Positions 7,233 through 17,012 are shown, counted from the stretch's first letter. The stretch: 64,000 nt of DNA from Rhodococcus qingshengii JCM 15477 (GCF_023221595.1 NZ_CP096563.1:3615501-3679500); one strand, 5' to 3'. A program made the numbers and translations. Notes: a model not told the origin generated them from the letters alone.

Positions 7233-9206
7233 GTGACCGCCCCTGATTCAGACTCCGACTCAGCGCCCAACGTGATTGCCGCGCTGTTCGACGTGACGTC
7301 CGATTCAGTCGGCGACGAACATGTCGAACAGGTACTTGCCGAATTCGGCTTTGGCGCAACGGAGGTCGCGGAGACCGCGGCCCTCATCCGGGCCAGTCGG
7401 TCGGAATTTCGGCGACTTCGCCGTCGCGAGAACGAATTGGCGGTTCTCTATTCGAGTGCACGTGAGCTCGCGCAGGTTCGCGACGTGGACACACTGCTGC
7501 AGAGGCTGGTCAACCGCGCACACGACATCATGGGCACCGACGTCACGTACCTGTCCGAGTTCGACGTGATCACTCGTGACCTGAATGTTCGAAAGACGGC
7601 CGGCGCGGTCTCGCCGGAACTCCAGCATCTGCAAGTTCCTGCCGGCGCGGGACTGGTCAGCGCGATTGCCGAATCTCGAGCAGCCCAATGGGTTCAGAAC
7701 TACAGCGACTACACGCAGTCGCGCCATGACGAAGTGGTCGATGCCGCGATCGTCGCCGAGGGTCTGGTGGCGATTCTCGGCGTGCCGATGCTCTCCGACG
7801 GCCAGATCCTCGGAGTCCTGTTTGCCGCCGACCGCCGGGAACGACGATTTACCGCAGATCAGATTGCCCTGCTCTCGGCGCTGGCTGATCACGCCTCGGT
7901 AGTCCTGCAAACCGCACGGGCGCTGGACCGCGCCGAGGAATCCGCCGCCGAGACCGGGCGAGCACTCGACGAGCTGCGCGAGCACGTGTCCGCGCGGGAC
8001 AAATCGAACATCGTCCACCAGGATCTGATCCACGCCGTTCTCCGCGGCGGTGGCTACGCCCAGGTTGCACGAACCCTCAGCAGCGCACTCGAACGCAGCA
8101 CCGTCGTCGTCGACAATGAGCTACGCCCTCTCGTCACATCGTCGGGTGAGCAGATCACGACGGTGCCGTTGTCGCTACCTCGCGCCGTGTCCGATGCCAT
8201 CGACCAGAGTCGCCGCAGTGGCCGATGCACGTTTGTCGCCGATAACAGCGAGACCGTGATCCAACTCGTCAGCGCCGTCACCGCCGGAGAATCGTTCCTC
8301 GGGGCCATCTTGCTGAATCGTTCGGACGCGCCGATCGGCCCCGTCGAACTCCGGACCGTGGAACGGGCAGCTCAGGTCACTGCCATCCTCGTGTTGCAAC
8401 ACTCGGCGGCGGCAGCAGCGGACCGGCGTGCACGTGACGAACTGGTCGCCGACTTGCTGAGCACTGCGCCCGAGCGTAGGCGCGATCTCGAACGTAGGAC
8501 CCGAAACCTCGGCATCTCCCTCGGCGAACTGGACACCGTCCTCGTGGTGTCGGTCGCTCCGGAACTCCGCACCGCCGCGCTCCGCGCAATCGGGCAGTCT
8601 CTGCCGGTAGCGGGGTTGGCGGCGCAGCATGCCGGATTGATCGCGGTGGTCTCGCGCTCGGGAAACCCGGCAGCCGCGGCGACGGTCATTCACCGTCAGA
8701 TCACCGGTTCGGTAGGACCGCACGCAGTAGTCATTGCGCCGGCGACGGCGGAACGCCCCGAAGAGCTCCCGGCGCGCTTCACCTCGGCGCTGCGCACGGC
8801 CCGCCTACTCACGGCATTGGGCAAGACCGACGGCGCGGTCACGACGGCGTCATATCTGCCGTACACCGTTCTGTTCGGCGAAAATCCGGAATCACTTCAT
8901 CAGTTCATCGACGAAGTAATCGGCCCGGTACTCGCGTACGACCGCGACAAGGACACCGATCTCACCGCGACCCTTCGTGCCCTGGTACGCAACGACGGGA
9001 GCCCGACCAAGGCTGCCCGCGCACTCAACTATCACCCCAACACCGTCGTTCAGCGTCTCGACCGCATCCGTACGCTCCTCGGTCAATCGTGGCGGGAAGA
9101 CGAGAGCTTTTTCCGGGTGTCCATGGCGACGAGGCTCGACGAACTTCGGGACGTGGGAACCGAAGAGGCCGGAAGCGGCATCAACGACAGCGCCGATGGT
9201 GCATGA
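7233..9206 (+). CDS. GAF-domain PucR/CdaR-type transcriptional regulator
   Basis: A 657-residue regulator. After a helical leader, residues about 70-235 form a GAF domain (SSARELAQVRDVDTLLQRLV to LLSALADHASVVLQ). The middle resembles the GGDEF-like CdaR linker, and the C-terminus holds the PucR helix-turn-helix (LRALVRNDGSPTKAARALNY, then HPNTVVQRLDRI). PucR proteins usually activate an adjacent catabolic operon in response to its substrate. The next genes are HMG-CoA reductase and lyase in the same orientation, so mevalonate or an HMG-type acid is a plausible ligand. GTG at 7233 was chosen; the frame opens earlier inside the S74 gene. Confidence 0.82.
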   Translation: MTAPDSDSDSAPNVIAALFDVTSDSVGDEHVEQVLAEFGFGATEVAETAALIRASRSEFRRLRRRENELAVLYSSARELAQVRDVDTLLQRLVNRAHDIMGTDVTYLSEFDVITRDLNVRKTAGAVSPELQHLQVPAGAGLVSAIAESRAAQWVQNYSDYTQSRHDEVVDAAIVAEGLVAILGVPMLSDGQILGVLFAADRRERRFTADQIALLSALADHASVVLQTARALDRAEESAAETGRALDELREHVSARDKSNIVHQDLIHAVLRGGGYAQVARTLSSALERSTVVVDNELRPLVTSSGEQITTVPLSLPRAVSDAIDQSRRSGRCTFVADNSETVIQLVSAVTAGESFLGAILLNRSDAPIGPVELRTVERAAQVTAILVLQHSAAAAADRRARDELVADLLSTAPERRRDLERRTRNLGISLGELDTVLVVSVAPELRTAALRAIGQSLPVAGLAAQHAGLIAVVSRSGNPAAAATVIHRQITGSVGPHAVVIAPATAERPEELPARFTSALRTARLLTALGKTDGAVTTASYLPYTVLFGENPESLHQFIDEVIGPVLAYDRDKDTDLTATLRALVRNDGSPTKAARALNYHPNTVVQRLDRIRTLLGQSWREDESFFRVSMATRLDELRDVGTEEAGSGINDSADGA

Positions 9207-9312
9207 CACTACAATTTCGACCGATCGATGTGTCGTGAGCACGTGGCCTGGCAAGCATCGACCTCCCTACTGTGAAGCGGAGCACAGAACCACTTCAGGA
9301 GGACGACCCCAC

Positions 9313-10602
9313 GTGTCTATGAACAACCGGTCCATCAACAGCCGCATCGCCGATTTCCGGTCCTACGACGTCGCCGCACGACGCGCCGAGATCGTCCGCC
9401 AGACCGACCTGACCGAGGCAGACATCGCGGTCTACGACGCCGCCGACGGCCTCACCATCGACCAGGCCGATCGCATGGTCGAGAACGTCCTCGGCGTCAT
9501 CGGCATCCCGGTCGGCGTGGCCACCAACTTCACGATCAACGGCACGGACTACCTGATCCCGCTCGCCACCGAGGAGCCGTCGGTAGTCGCAGCCGCAAGC
9601 AACGCTGCTCGCATCGCACGCGGACTCGGGGGCTTTCACGTCTCGAGCACGCAGCCGATCATGCAAGCCCAGATTCAACTCGTCGACGTCGTGGATCCGG
9701 CAGCTGCCCGCATCCGACTCCTCGAGGCACGTGAAGAAATCATTGCACTCGCCAACGAGCAGGACCCGAAACTGGTCAGCGTCGGGGGTGGCGTGAAGGA
9801 CATTTCGGTTCGCATCGTGTCCTCGGACAAGGCCGCCTACGTCGTCCTTCACCTTCACGTCGACGTACGAGATGCCATGGGCGCCAACGCCGTCAACACG
9901 ATGGCCGAGGCAATCGCGGATCGAGTCGCCGAGATCGGCGGCGGACACGTCGTCCTGCGCATCCTCACCAACAAGGCCGATCTGCGGCTGACACGCGTTC
10001 GCGCCGTGTTCGACGCCGAATTGATCGGCGGCGCAGAGGTTGTGGACAACCTGATCCATGCCGCACGCTTGGCGGAGCTGGATCCCTACCGCGCCGCGAC
10101 GCACAACAAGGGCATCATGAACGGCATCAGCGCCGTGGTGCTGGCGACCGGAAATGACACGCGCGCAGTCGAAGCCGGGTGCCACTCCCATGCAGTCAAC
10201 GCCGACGGAATCTACTCGTCGCTCTCGCATTTCGAGAAGAATGCCGACGGAAACATCGTCGGCACCCTCGAACTGCCCATGCCGGTCGGCCTCGTCGGCG
10301 GGGCCACCAAAGTGCACCCCGTAGCGCAGGCCGCAATCAAGATGCTCGGCGTCGAGAGCGCCGAGGAACTCGCCGGCATCATCCTGGCAGTCGGCCTGGC
10401 GCAGAACCTGGCTGCGGTCCGCGTTCTGGCCAGTGAGGGTGTCCAGCGCGGACACATGGGGCTGCACGCCCGCAACATCGCTGCCACCGCCGGAGCGCAG
10501 AAGAGCGAGATCGACGCCGTGGTGGCACGCCTGATCGCGGACAAGAGCATTCGCGTCGAGCATGCCGAGAAGGTTCTCGCCGAGATCCGCGGCGGAAACT
10601 GA
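9313..10602 (+). CDS. mvaA: Class II (degradative) HMG-CoA reductase
   Basis: A 429-residue enzyme interconverting (R)-mevalonate plus CoA and HMG-CoA. The catalytic set of class II enzymes is present: a Glu at 87/88 (ATEEPSVVAAAS), Lys266 (HNKGIMNG), Asp282 (GNDTR) and His381 (RGHMGLH). The numbering is almost identical to the Pseudomonas mevalonii enzyme (K267, D283, H381). DAMGAN, the substrate-binding motif, is also present. AGGAGGA fits the GTG start at 9313 better than the ATG six bases later. HMG-CoA lyase follows five bases after the stop and there are no other mevalonate-pathway genes here, which argues for catabolism rather than isoprenoid synthesis. Confidence 0.93.
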   Translation: MSMNNRSINSRIADFRSYDVAARRAEIVRQTDLTEADIAVYDAADGLTIDQADRMVENVLGVIGIPVGVATNFTINGTDYLIPLATEEPSVVAAASNAARIARGLGGFHVSSTQPIMQAQIQLVDVVDPAAARIRLLEAREEIIALANEQDPKLVSVGGGVKDISVRIVSSDKAAYVVLHLHVDVRDAMGANAVNTMAEAIADRVAEIGGGHVVLRILTNKADLRLTRVRAVFDAELIGGAEVVDNLIHAARLAELDPYRAATHNKGIMNGISAVVLATGNDTRAVEAGCHSHAVNADGIYSSLSHFEKNADGNIVGTLELPMPVGLVGGATKVHPVAQAAIKMLGVESAEELAGIILAVGLAQNLAAVRVLASEGVQRGHMGLHARNIAATAGAQKSEIDAVVARLIADKSIRVEHAEKVLAEIRGGN

Positions 10603-10607
10603 CGACA

Positions 10608-11576
10608 ATGACCGAAACAGTTGCAGGATCACCGGTGTGGAAGCCGGCGCCTCATCGAGTGCCGGCGCCGGGGCTGCCGACCTCGGTCCGGATCTACGAA
10701 GTCGGGCCACGCGACGGACTTCAAGCGGAAACAGCGGTGATCCCGACCGAGACGAAAGCCCAGTTCATCGAACGCCTGGTCGCGGCCGGCTCCCGCACTG
10801 TCGAATTGACGAGTTTCGTCTCACCTCGATGGATCCCGCAACTTGCGGACGCGGAAGAATTGATGGGTCGGCTGCACCTGCCGGACTCGGTACGTACGGT
10901 CGTTCTTGTCCCGAACCGCAAGGGTCTCGAGCGGGCCGTCGCCGCCGGAGCAAGCGAGGTTGCAGTATTCGTCAGCGCCACAAAGGAATTCGCGAAACGC
11001 AACCTCAATTCCACGGTGGACGGCGCGATCGCCGCGGCTGCCGAGGTCACTACGGCCGCCCGAGCCCTGGGACTTCCCGTCCGCGGCTACATCTCCATGT
11101 GCTTCGGCGACCCCTGGGAAGGCTCCGTGCCCGTCGAGCGTGTCGCCGACATCGCAAAGACCCTGATCGACAGCGGTGTCACGTCACTCTCACTCGGCGA
11201 CACCATCGGCGTCGGCACACCTGGCCATGTACTCGCTTTGCTCGGCGCCCTCCGAGAACGTGGCATCCCCACATCGCAGATCGCCATGCACTTTCACGAC
11301 ACCTACGGCCAGGCGCTGTCGAACGTCTATGCGTCGTTGACCGCTGGGGTATCCGAATTCGACAGTTCCGCAGGTGGTCTCGGACGGTGCCCGTATGCCA
11401 AGGGCGCGACCGGAAATCTCGCCACCGAGGATCTGGTGTGGATGCTTCACGGCCTCGGGATCGACACCGGCATCGACCTGGATTCGCTCACCGATACAAG
11501 CAGCTGGATGGCCGAACAGATCGGCCACTCGAGCCCGTCCCGAGTTGTCACCGCCCTCCGCGCAGCACGCACCTGA
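10608..11576 (+). CDS. mvaB: Hydroxymethylglutaryl-CoA lyase
   Basis: A 322-residue HMGL-like TIM-barrel enzyme that cleaves HMG-CoA to acetoacetate and acetyl-CoA. Visible motifs are EVGPRDGLQ (about residue 30), DTIGVGTPGH, the metal-binding HFHDTYG and the signature GLGRCPYAKGATGN with its catalytic Cys. HMG-CoA lyases also serve leucine degradation, but no leucine-pathway genes are nearby. The five-base gap from the reductase indicates one operon, as in the mvaAB operon of P. mevalonii. The product pair feeds central metabolism. Confidence 0.93.
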   Translation: MTETVAGSPVWKPAPHRVPAPGLPTSVRIYEVGPRDGLQAETAVIPTETKAQFIERLVAAGSRTVELTSFVSPRWIPQLADAEELMGRLHLPDSVRTVVLVPNRKGLERAVAAGASEVAVFVSATKEFAKRNLNSTVDGAIAAAAEVTTAARALGLPVRGYISMCFGDPWEGSVPVERVADIAKTLIDSGVTSLSLGDTIGVGTPGHVLALLGALRERGIPTSQIAMHFHDTYGQALSNVYASLTAGVSEFDSSAGGLGRCPYAKGATGNLATEDLVWMLHGLGIDTGIDLDSLTDTSSWMAEQIGHSSPSRVVTALRAART

Positions 11577-11652
11577 CACCCGCAACGCAAGCCCCTCATC
11601 TCGCAAGCCCTTCCCTGTACGACCCCGCCATGCATGACACTGGAGAAGACTG

Positions 11653-12144
11653 ATGTCACCACCGCAGCCGGCAACGACGCCGACCACCACAACCGAGCCG
11701 ACCGAGCAGCAGACATACCTCGAAGTCTGGGGTGACACCGTCAACGGTCGACACCTCGCGATCTCCGTTGCAGTCGGCAGTGTCGTCGGCGCCTCGGCCC
11801 TTCTCGCGGCCCAGGCACTGTTCGAACGGGTCGTCAGCGAACCGTCGTTGGCCCAGGCGTACAGCCTTCTGGTCGGCATCGCGGCCTGCCTGCTCGCCGG
11901 CGTGGTCTGCGGAATCTTCATCAAGCCGAAGCGGATAGTCGCCTTGGCCGCCGCCGACGCGGAGTCGATCGACGGTGTCATCACGACGATGAGTGAACAG
12001 CGCCAGGGTCTGGGCACTCTCGCCGACATTCCGGAGCAGAGCCGACAGGAACTTCGCGAGCTGGGTCTGTACGACCACTTCGCCGCTGCCGAGGCCGAGC
12101 ACGCACGGGTCTCGAACACACCGAAGGACGGTGGGCGCGCATGA
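11653..12144 (+). CDS. Small two-span membrane protein paired with the TctA-type permease
   Basis: A 163-residue protein with a polar Thr/Pro-rich N-terminus. Two hydrophobic spans (about 38-58 and 73-93) are followed by a charged cytosolic tail of about 65 residues. It overlaps the permease start by four bases (ATGA), so the two should be made together. It occupies the place of TctB, the small subunit of tripartite tricarboxylate transporters, but has two spans rather than the usual four and no obvious TctB similarity. I infer a transporter accessory subunit; the function is not demonstrated. Confidence 0.65.
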   Translation: MSPPQPATTPTTTTEPTEQQTYLEVWGDTVNGRHLAISVAVGSVVGASALLAAQALFERVVSEPSLAQAYSLLVGIAACLLAGVVCGIFIKPKRIVALAAADAESIDGVITTMSEQRQGLGTLADIPEQSRQELRELGLYDHFAAAEAEHARVSNTPKDGGRA

Positions 12145-13523
12145 GTTCGGTTCTGACCAACGAAATTCTGATTGCCGTTCTCTTCGGCATCATCGGTGCG
12201 GTCGCGTTCACGTTCATCGGATTGATCTCCGGCACGGACGAGACCGCTACGATCGCACCGCTGACTCTGCTCGTGATTCTGCTCGGCGCTCCCCCGGCGG
12301 CGGTCTTCACGTTCTTCCTCTCCGGTGCGATCGCCAAACACATGACGCACGCGGTGCCGACGATGCTGCTGGGCATTCCCGGCGACACGATGGCGATTCC
12401 ACTCTTGCCGGAAGCGCAGATGATGCGCTCACTCGGCATCCCGCACATCGCACTCCGCAAGGCGATCTCGGGAGCAGTGATCTCGGCGTTCGTCGCTGTG
12501 CCGGTTGCCGTTTTGTTCGCGACCATCCTCGCGCCGTTTGCGGACACCGTTCAGTCGATAGCACCGTGGCTGTTCCTGGTCGCCGCCATCGGCATCGCCT
12601 ACGCCTCACCAGGCCGCTGGGCCGGGGTTGTCGCCCTCGTTCCCTTCGTCATCTTGATCCTCGGCGCCCGCGCGTTGACGTCGAATTACGATGTGTCGCT
12701 GAACATCAGCTACTTCCTTGCGATCGCAGTCGGGCCGCTGATCGCGGACCTCGCATTGACCTTGGGCCCGTCGAGCCGTAAGGACATGGAACGCAGTGAA
12801 CCCAAAACCGTTGCATTGGCCCCGGACATCAAAGGATGGAAGGGATACTTCCCCAATCCTCTGAAGGTCCTCGATCGCAAGCAGATCGGTTACACCGCCG
12901 CCGCTTCCACGGTGTCGAGCGCAACCTTCGTCTTCAGCCCGGTCGCCATGACTGTTCTGATGGGTGAGCTGGTAGGTGCGCGGATCAAGAACGGCTATCA
13001 CCGACTGACCACAATGGTCTCGGCGAAGAACGGTACGACGGAATCCACCTACATCGCGGAAACCCTCATCCCACTCGTCGCTTTCGGCCTTCCGCTCAGC
13101 CCGCTCGCGGCAGGCCCCGCAGCCCCTCTGTTCAACGCTCCACCGGTGTTCGAGACCAATCAGGAAACCGGAGTGATCAACAATCTCTCCACGTACCTGA
13201 CGCAGTGGGAGTTCCTGCTCTACGGACTGCTCGCAGTGGTCACGGCAACGGTCATCGCATACCCGTTTGCCATGAACTACGCGTACCGCGCTGCGTCAGC
13301 GGTGGTCAAGCACATCAGTCACGAAGCTGTGATCGCGGTGTTCACGGGACTCGTCGTCGTCATCAGCATCTGGGAGGGCGGCGTCCTCGGGCTTCTGATC
13401 ACCGTGACGGTCGGCCTGGTCGGTGGCCTTCTCGGGCGCCTGTTCAAGATTCACGGCGGAGTTCTGTTCATGGGTTACTACGTAGCGCTGTTCAGTGTTC
13501 CTGCCCTGATCAATCTGTTCTGA
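12141..13523 (+). CDS. TctA-family permease, probable mevalonate-type acid importer
   Basis: A 460-residue polytopic protein with about ten to twelve spans, resembling the large TctA subunit of tripartite tricarboxylate transporters. It has GxxxGxxPGxG-type family features in altered form: VPTMLLGIPGDTMAIPLLPEA near residue 70, and a second LPLSPLAAGPAAPLF segment near residue 320. No periplasmic binding protein (TctC) is encoded nearby. Placement at the end of the PucR-mvaA-mvaB run suggests it brings in mevalonate or a related branched hydroxy acid. A strong bidirectional terminator follows. Confidence 0.8.
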   Translation: MSSVLTNEILIAVLFGIIGAVAFTFIGLISGTDETATIAPLTLLVILLGAPPAAVFTFFLSGAIAKHMTHAVPTMLLGIPGDTMAIPLLPEAQMMRSLGIPHIALRKAISGAVISAFVAVPVAVLFATILAPFADTVQSIAPWLFLVAAIGIAYASPGRWAGVVALVPFVILILGARALTSNYDVSLNISYFLAIAVGPLIADLALTLGPSSRKDMERSEPKTVALAPDIKGWKGYFPNPLKVLDRKQIGYTAAASTVSSATFVFSPVAMTVLMGELVGARIKNGYHRLTTMVSAKNGTTESTYIAETLIPLVAFGLPLSPLAAGPAAPLFNAPPVFETNQETGVINNLSTYLTQWEFLLYGLLAVVTATVIAYPFAMNYAYRAASAVVKHISHEAVIAVFTGLVVVISIWEGGVLGLLITVTVGLVGGLLGRLFKIHGGVLFMGYYVALFSVPALINLF

Positions 13524-13542
13524 ATCGGTCGACTCCACCACC

Positions 13543-13578
13543 ACGTGCGGACCCGCAACAAACTGCGGGTCCGCACGT
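13543..13578. terminator. Bidirectional terminator between the permease and the cyclase
   Basis: ACGTGCGGACCCGCA (13543-13557) pairs over 15 bp with TGCGGGTCCGCACGT (13564-13578) around the loop ACAAAC, followed by ATTTCTT. It sits between the two converging genes and can serve both. Confidence 0.85.
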
Positions 13579-13584
13579 ATTTCT

Positions 13585-15000
13585 TCAGCTACCGACCGTG
13601 AGCGCCACGGTTCGATTGCGGTCCAACTTCTTCGCTCGATACAACGCCTCGTCAGCGCAATCGACCAATTGCGTCAGGTCTGCGTCGCCGTGGGGTGAAC
13701 ACGCGACGCCGATGCTGACCGTCGGCCCGAAGTCGCCCAATACTGCCGACGAATTCTCCGCTTGCGCGCGTCGAATCATCTCGGCTGTTTCGGTCGCGCC
13801 CTCGAGATCGACACCGGCCATCAGTACGACGAACTCCTCGCCGCCCAATCGGGCGAAGAGGTGCTTGTCATCGAGGTGCCGCCGCACCTGATCGGCAAAA
13901 CTCACCAACGCTGTATCGCCGGCACGATGACCGAGGTTGTCGTTCACCATCTTGAAGTGATCCAGATCCATCATCAGGACGCTGACCGGACGTCCAGAGT
14001 GGCGACGCGGATCGGTCGCACCCGTCACGCTGCCGCCTCGCCGCAAGAATTCGTCCCGGCGCAACGCACCGGTGAGATCGTCGTGGGTGACGGCCTGGGT
14101 GAGTGCCTCGAGCGCGCGGCGACGCTCGAGGATCACACAGGCCACCGCGATCGGCGCTACCGCCAGCAGCGACAATCCGATCTGGACCGACGCGCTGACC
14201 GGCGAGACGCCCTCGCTGGACAATCCGAGATGGCCGTCGGCCGTCAGTACCAACGTCCAGGCAGTTGACACAGCGGTGAGCACCGACGTGACAAATACAT
14301 TGGTAAGCAAGGCTGCAGTCACCAGCGCCGGCATGGCAAACGCGATCGCTCCGGCACCGCCTATCACCCACTCCAAGATGATGCAGACGGCCAGCAGCGC
14401 CGTCGGAACAAATGATCGACGCACAAGCGTGGCAACAGCTTTCGGTTCTCGATCCACTCGTCGAAGCGAAGGGAATGTCAGCACCAAGGGGACGATGGTC
14501 ATGTAGTTGACGAACTCACTCGAGAACCAGAGCAACCAGCCGTCCCACCACTGCCCGCCGAACAGCACGCGGTTCGCGATACCGCCCACGAGCGCCGCCA
14601 TCGACGCGGCGGCGACAGTCATCGACACGAGATAGCCGACGGACTGAATACTGGTCAGTCGACGGTCCTCACTGTCGACCCAGCGAAAGCCGTAGAAGCC
14701 GCTCGCAACCCCGACGATGTTGGCCGCGTTGAGCCACACCGTGGACTCCCATGCCCCACCGGTGATCAGGTCGGCTCCGACATAACCGACTACGACGCAG
14801 ATCCAGGTGAGCAGTGTGGCGGAACGCGGCGACCGAAAGAGGATCCCGAGTAGCAGCGCGTTGGCCGGCCAGAAGACTGCAAGCGTGCCCGGCAGACGGC
14901 TCAGAATTCCGACCAGGCACGAGACGAAGACGACTACGCCGATAAGCAGTGCGCGACGTACGGCCGATGACGACAACGACTTTTCGACCGTGCTCACCAC
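13585..15000 (-). CDS. MASE1-GGDEF diguanylate cyclase
   Basis: A 471-residue membrane sensor. The first roughly 290 residues contain about eight hydrophobic spans of MASE1 type (SRLPGTLAVFWPANALLLGIL, then ADLITGG and WLNAANIVG). The C-terminal 170 residues are a GGDEF domain (DDLTGALRRDEFL, DLDHFKMVNDNLGHRAGD, and the active-site GGEEF). It should make cyclic di-GMP in response to an unknown membrane or periplasmic signal. The four residues placed five before GGEEF are DDKH rather than RxxD, so product inhibition through the usual I-site looks absent. The start is GTG; no EAL domain is present. Confidence 0.9.
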   Translation of the reverse strand: MVSTVEKSLSSSAVRRALLIGVVVFVSCLVGILSRLPGTLAVFWPANALLLGILFRSPRSATLLTWICVVVGYVGADLITGGAWESTVWLNAANIVGVASGFYGFRWVDSEDRRLTSIQSVGYLVSMTVAAASMAALVGGIANRVLFGGQWWDGWLLWFSSEFVNYMTIVPLVLTFPSLRRVDREPKAVATLVRRSFVPTALLAVCIILEWVIGGAGAIAFAMPALVTAALLTNVFVTSVLTAVSTAWTLVLTADGHLGLSSEGVSPVSASVQIGLSLLAVAPIAVACVILERRRALEALTQAVTHDDLTGALRRDEFLRRGGSVTGATDPRRHSGRPVSVLMMDLDHFKMVNDNLGHRAGDTALVSFADQVRRHLDDKHLFARLGGEEFVVLMAGVDLEGATETAEMIRRAQAENSSAVLGDFGPTVSIGVACSPHGDADLTQLVDCADEALYRAKKLDRNRTVALTVGS

Positions 15001-15128
15001 CTACATTCGACTGACCTACTCACAATTCGACAACCACTGTCGGTGACCAAGGCGCCCCGGATGCAGGGTCGCCGCAAGACACCCGTCGAAATATACCGAC
15101 CGGAATCGTACGCGAGGGACGTCGAAAC

Positions 15129-15152
15129 CCAAGGCGCCCCACTGTGCCTTGG
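15129..15152 (-). terminator. Hairpin downstream of bioD
   Basis: CCAAGGC (15129-15135) and GCCTTGG (15146-15152) can pair around a ten-base loop, 32 bp beyond the bioD stop. The stem is short and lacks a T-run, so this is a weak terminator candidate. Confidence 0.35.
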
Positions 15153-15184
15153 CTATCGATGCGGACAAATCGGATGTTACGTCG

Positions 15185-15868
15185 TCAGTTGGTCAAATGA
15201 AGTTCACCGAGCGTGATCGAAGCGGTGCGAGCAAACTCTCGGACACTCGCGCCCCCACTTCCGGCAGGCATTACCCCGAGAAGGGGAACACCGCTGACCG
15301 AGACCAGATCCTCGCGATTGCATCTCTCGGCGAGGTCCGGTTCCTGCGGCCACGAACCGATCACCAACCCGGCGCAGTCCACGCCGGATGCACGTAGGGC
15401 TTCCACGGTCAGTGCCGTGTGATTGAGCGTGCCCAGGCCGGACGCAACCACCAGCACCACTGGCGCTGCCAGAGCCGCGGCAAGATCGCGAGCGGTGAAC
15501 CCGTCGACGCCCAAGCGGACCAGCAAGCCGCCGGCGCCTTCGATCAGGGTCAAGTCGTGGGTGGTGTCCAGGTCGGAGGCGACCCGAACCACGTCGTCGA
15601 GCGCCAACAACGGGAGACCACTTCGACGTGCAGCAGTATCCGGCGCCAAAGGTTCGGGGTACCGCGCCAACTCGACCAGCGTCGCACCGCCGCCGGTCAG
15701 ACGCTCGATCTCGGCCAGATCACCCGCACCGTCCACGTCGACGCCGGTCTGGGCCGGTTTGAGCACTGCAACCGACTTTCCCGACTGCAAGGCCACCGAT
15801 GCCAATGCGGCTGTCACCACTGTTTTTCCGACGTCGGTCGACGTTCCGGTCACCAGGAAAATGCTCAT
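15185..15868 (-). CDS. bioD: Dethiobiotin synthetase BioD
   Basis: A 227-residue ATP-dependent enzyme closing the ureido ring on 7,8-diaminopelargonate with CO2. The P-loop GTSTDVGKT is at residues 8-16; KPAQTG near residue 37 and EGAGGLLV near residue 110 are family motifs. The ATG overlaps the bioF stop by four bases, so the two are coupled. The operon is bioF-bioD on the minus strand, divergent from bioA, with a shared BioQ site at the common promoter. Confidence 0.95.
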   Translation of the reverse strand: MSIFLVTGTSTDVGKTVVTAALASVALQSGKSVAVLKPAQTGVDVDGAGDLAEIERLTGGGATLVELARYPEPLAPDTAARRSGLPLLALDDVVRVASDLDTTHDLTLIEGAGGLLVRLGVDGFTARDLAAALAAPVVLVVASGLGTLNHTALTVEALRASGVDCAGLVIGSWPQEPDLAERCNREDLVSVSGVPLLGVMPAGSGGASVREFARTASITLGELHLTN

Positions 15869-17010
15869 GCTCGGGCTCCGGCCAATACTTCGCGCAGTAC
15901 GAGAGCGATCTGCTCCATCTCGGATGCGGACAGCGTCGCGCGTGCGGTCAGACGCAGCCGTGACGTTCCTTCCGGAACCGACGGCGGGCGGAAGCAACCG
16001 ACATGCAACCCCTGATCCCGGCACGCCGACGCGGCATCGAACGCCCGCTGCGGATCACCGAGAACGACTGAGACGACAGCAGATTCAGGCGACGGAGCAC
16101 CGGTGACGTCCGCCAACTCGGATGCCCGGGCCAGGACGTCGAGCGCTCGCGTCGGCTCACGCTGGAGTACGGCGAGTGCAGCCCTGGCCGCGCCTACGGC
16201 GGCCGGTGCGAGACCGGTGTCGAAGATGAACGTTCTTGCCGCGTCGATGAGATGCGCGCGGATCTTGTTGTCACCGAGCACAACTCCGCCCTGGCTGGCG
16301 AGCGACTTGGACAGTGTTGCCGTCACGACGACGTCGGGTTCACCGGCCAGGCCCGACTCGTGGACGAGTCCACGTCCACCGGCACCGCGCACACCGATGC
16401 CATGCGCCTCGTCGACCAACAGGATCGCCCCGTACTCGCGGCACACCTGATGCATCTGCCGCAGTGGCGCGAGGTCTCCGTCGGCACTGAAGACCGAATC
16501 GGTGACGACCAGCGCTCGCTCTTCCACTCTGCTGCGCAACGTGTCGGCGAGAAAGCCCACGTCCGAATGCGGAGCAACGGCGACCCGAGCACGTGACAGG
16601 CGGCAGGCATCCACCAGCGAGGCATGCGATCCCGCATCGGAGACGATCAACGACCCTGGACCCGAGAGCGCCGTCACCGCGCCGAGATTGGCTGTGTAAC
16701 CGGAGGAGAAGACAAGTCCGGAGTCCGCCCCGACGAACTCGGCCAGTTCGACTTCGAGCAGTTCGTGTTCGGTGGTGGTGCCGGTGACCAGACGAGAGCC
16801 CGTGGCGCCCGCGCCCCAACGGCGCAGAGCCGCCGCGGCACCCTCGATCACATCGGGGTGCCGCACGAGTCCGAGGTAATCGTTCGACGCCAGGTCGATC
16901 AACGGGGAGTCGACCGTGCGAGGACGGAGTTCGCGACGCAGTCCAGCGGCCCTGCGGTCCGCTTCGACGGCCGTCAGCCAATTCAGCGAGGTGTTCACTT
17001 TTCCGACCAT
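15865..17010 (-). CDS. bioF: 8-amino-7-oxononanoate synthase BioF
   Basis: A 381-residue PLP enzyme condensing pimeloyl thioester with alanine. SNDYLGL (about residue 43), [20 protein letters not shown] and the PLP-lysine segment [13 protein letters not shown] (about residue 233) are all visible. The ATG at 17010 lies only two bases from the BioQ palindrome, which would imply a leaderless message; a GTG at 16998 with GGAAAA upstream is an alternative start. The gene heads the bioF-bioD unit. Confidence 0.95.
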   Translation of the reverse strand: MVGKVNTSLNWLTAVEADRRAAGLRRELRPRTVDSPLIDLASNDYLGLVRHPDVIEGAAAALRRWGAGATGSRLVTGTTTEHELLEVELAEFVGADSGLVFSSGYTANLGAVTALSGPGSLIVSDAGSHASLVDACRLSRARVAVAPHSDVGFLADTLRSRVEERALVVTDSVFSADGDLAPLRQMHQVCREYGAILLVDEAHGIGVRGAGGRGLVHESGLAGEPDVVVTATLSKSLASQGGVVLGDNKIRAHLIDAARTFIFDTGLAPAAVGAARAALAVLQREPTRALDVLARASELADVTGAPSPESAVVSVVLGDPQRAFDAASACRDQGLHVGCFRPPSVPEGTSRLRLTARATLSASEMEQIALVLREVLAGARA

Positions 17011-17012
17011 AC

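Noticed and set aside
9295..10710. A 471-codon frame opposite HMG-CoA reductase
   Set aside because: The plus strand has a full catalytic set; the opposite frame lacks family motifs.
15001..15184. A hidden gene between the cyclase and bioD
   Set aside because: No start with a ribosome site and no protein-like frame; only a weak hairpin and a short repeated CCAAGGCGCC were seen.
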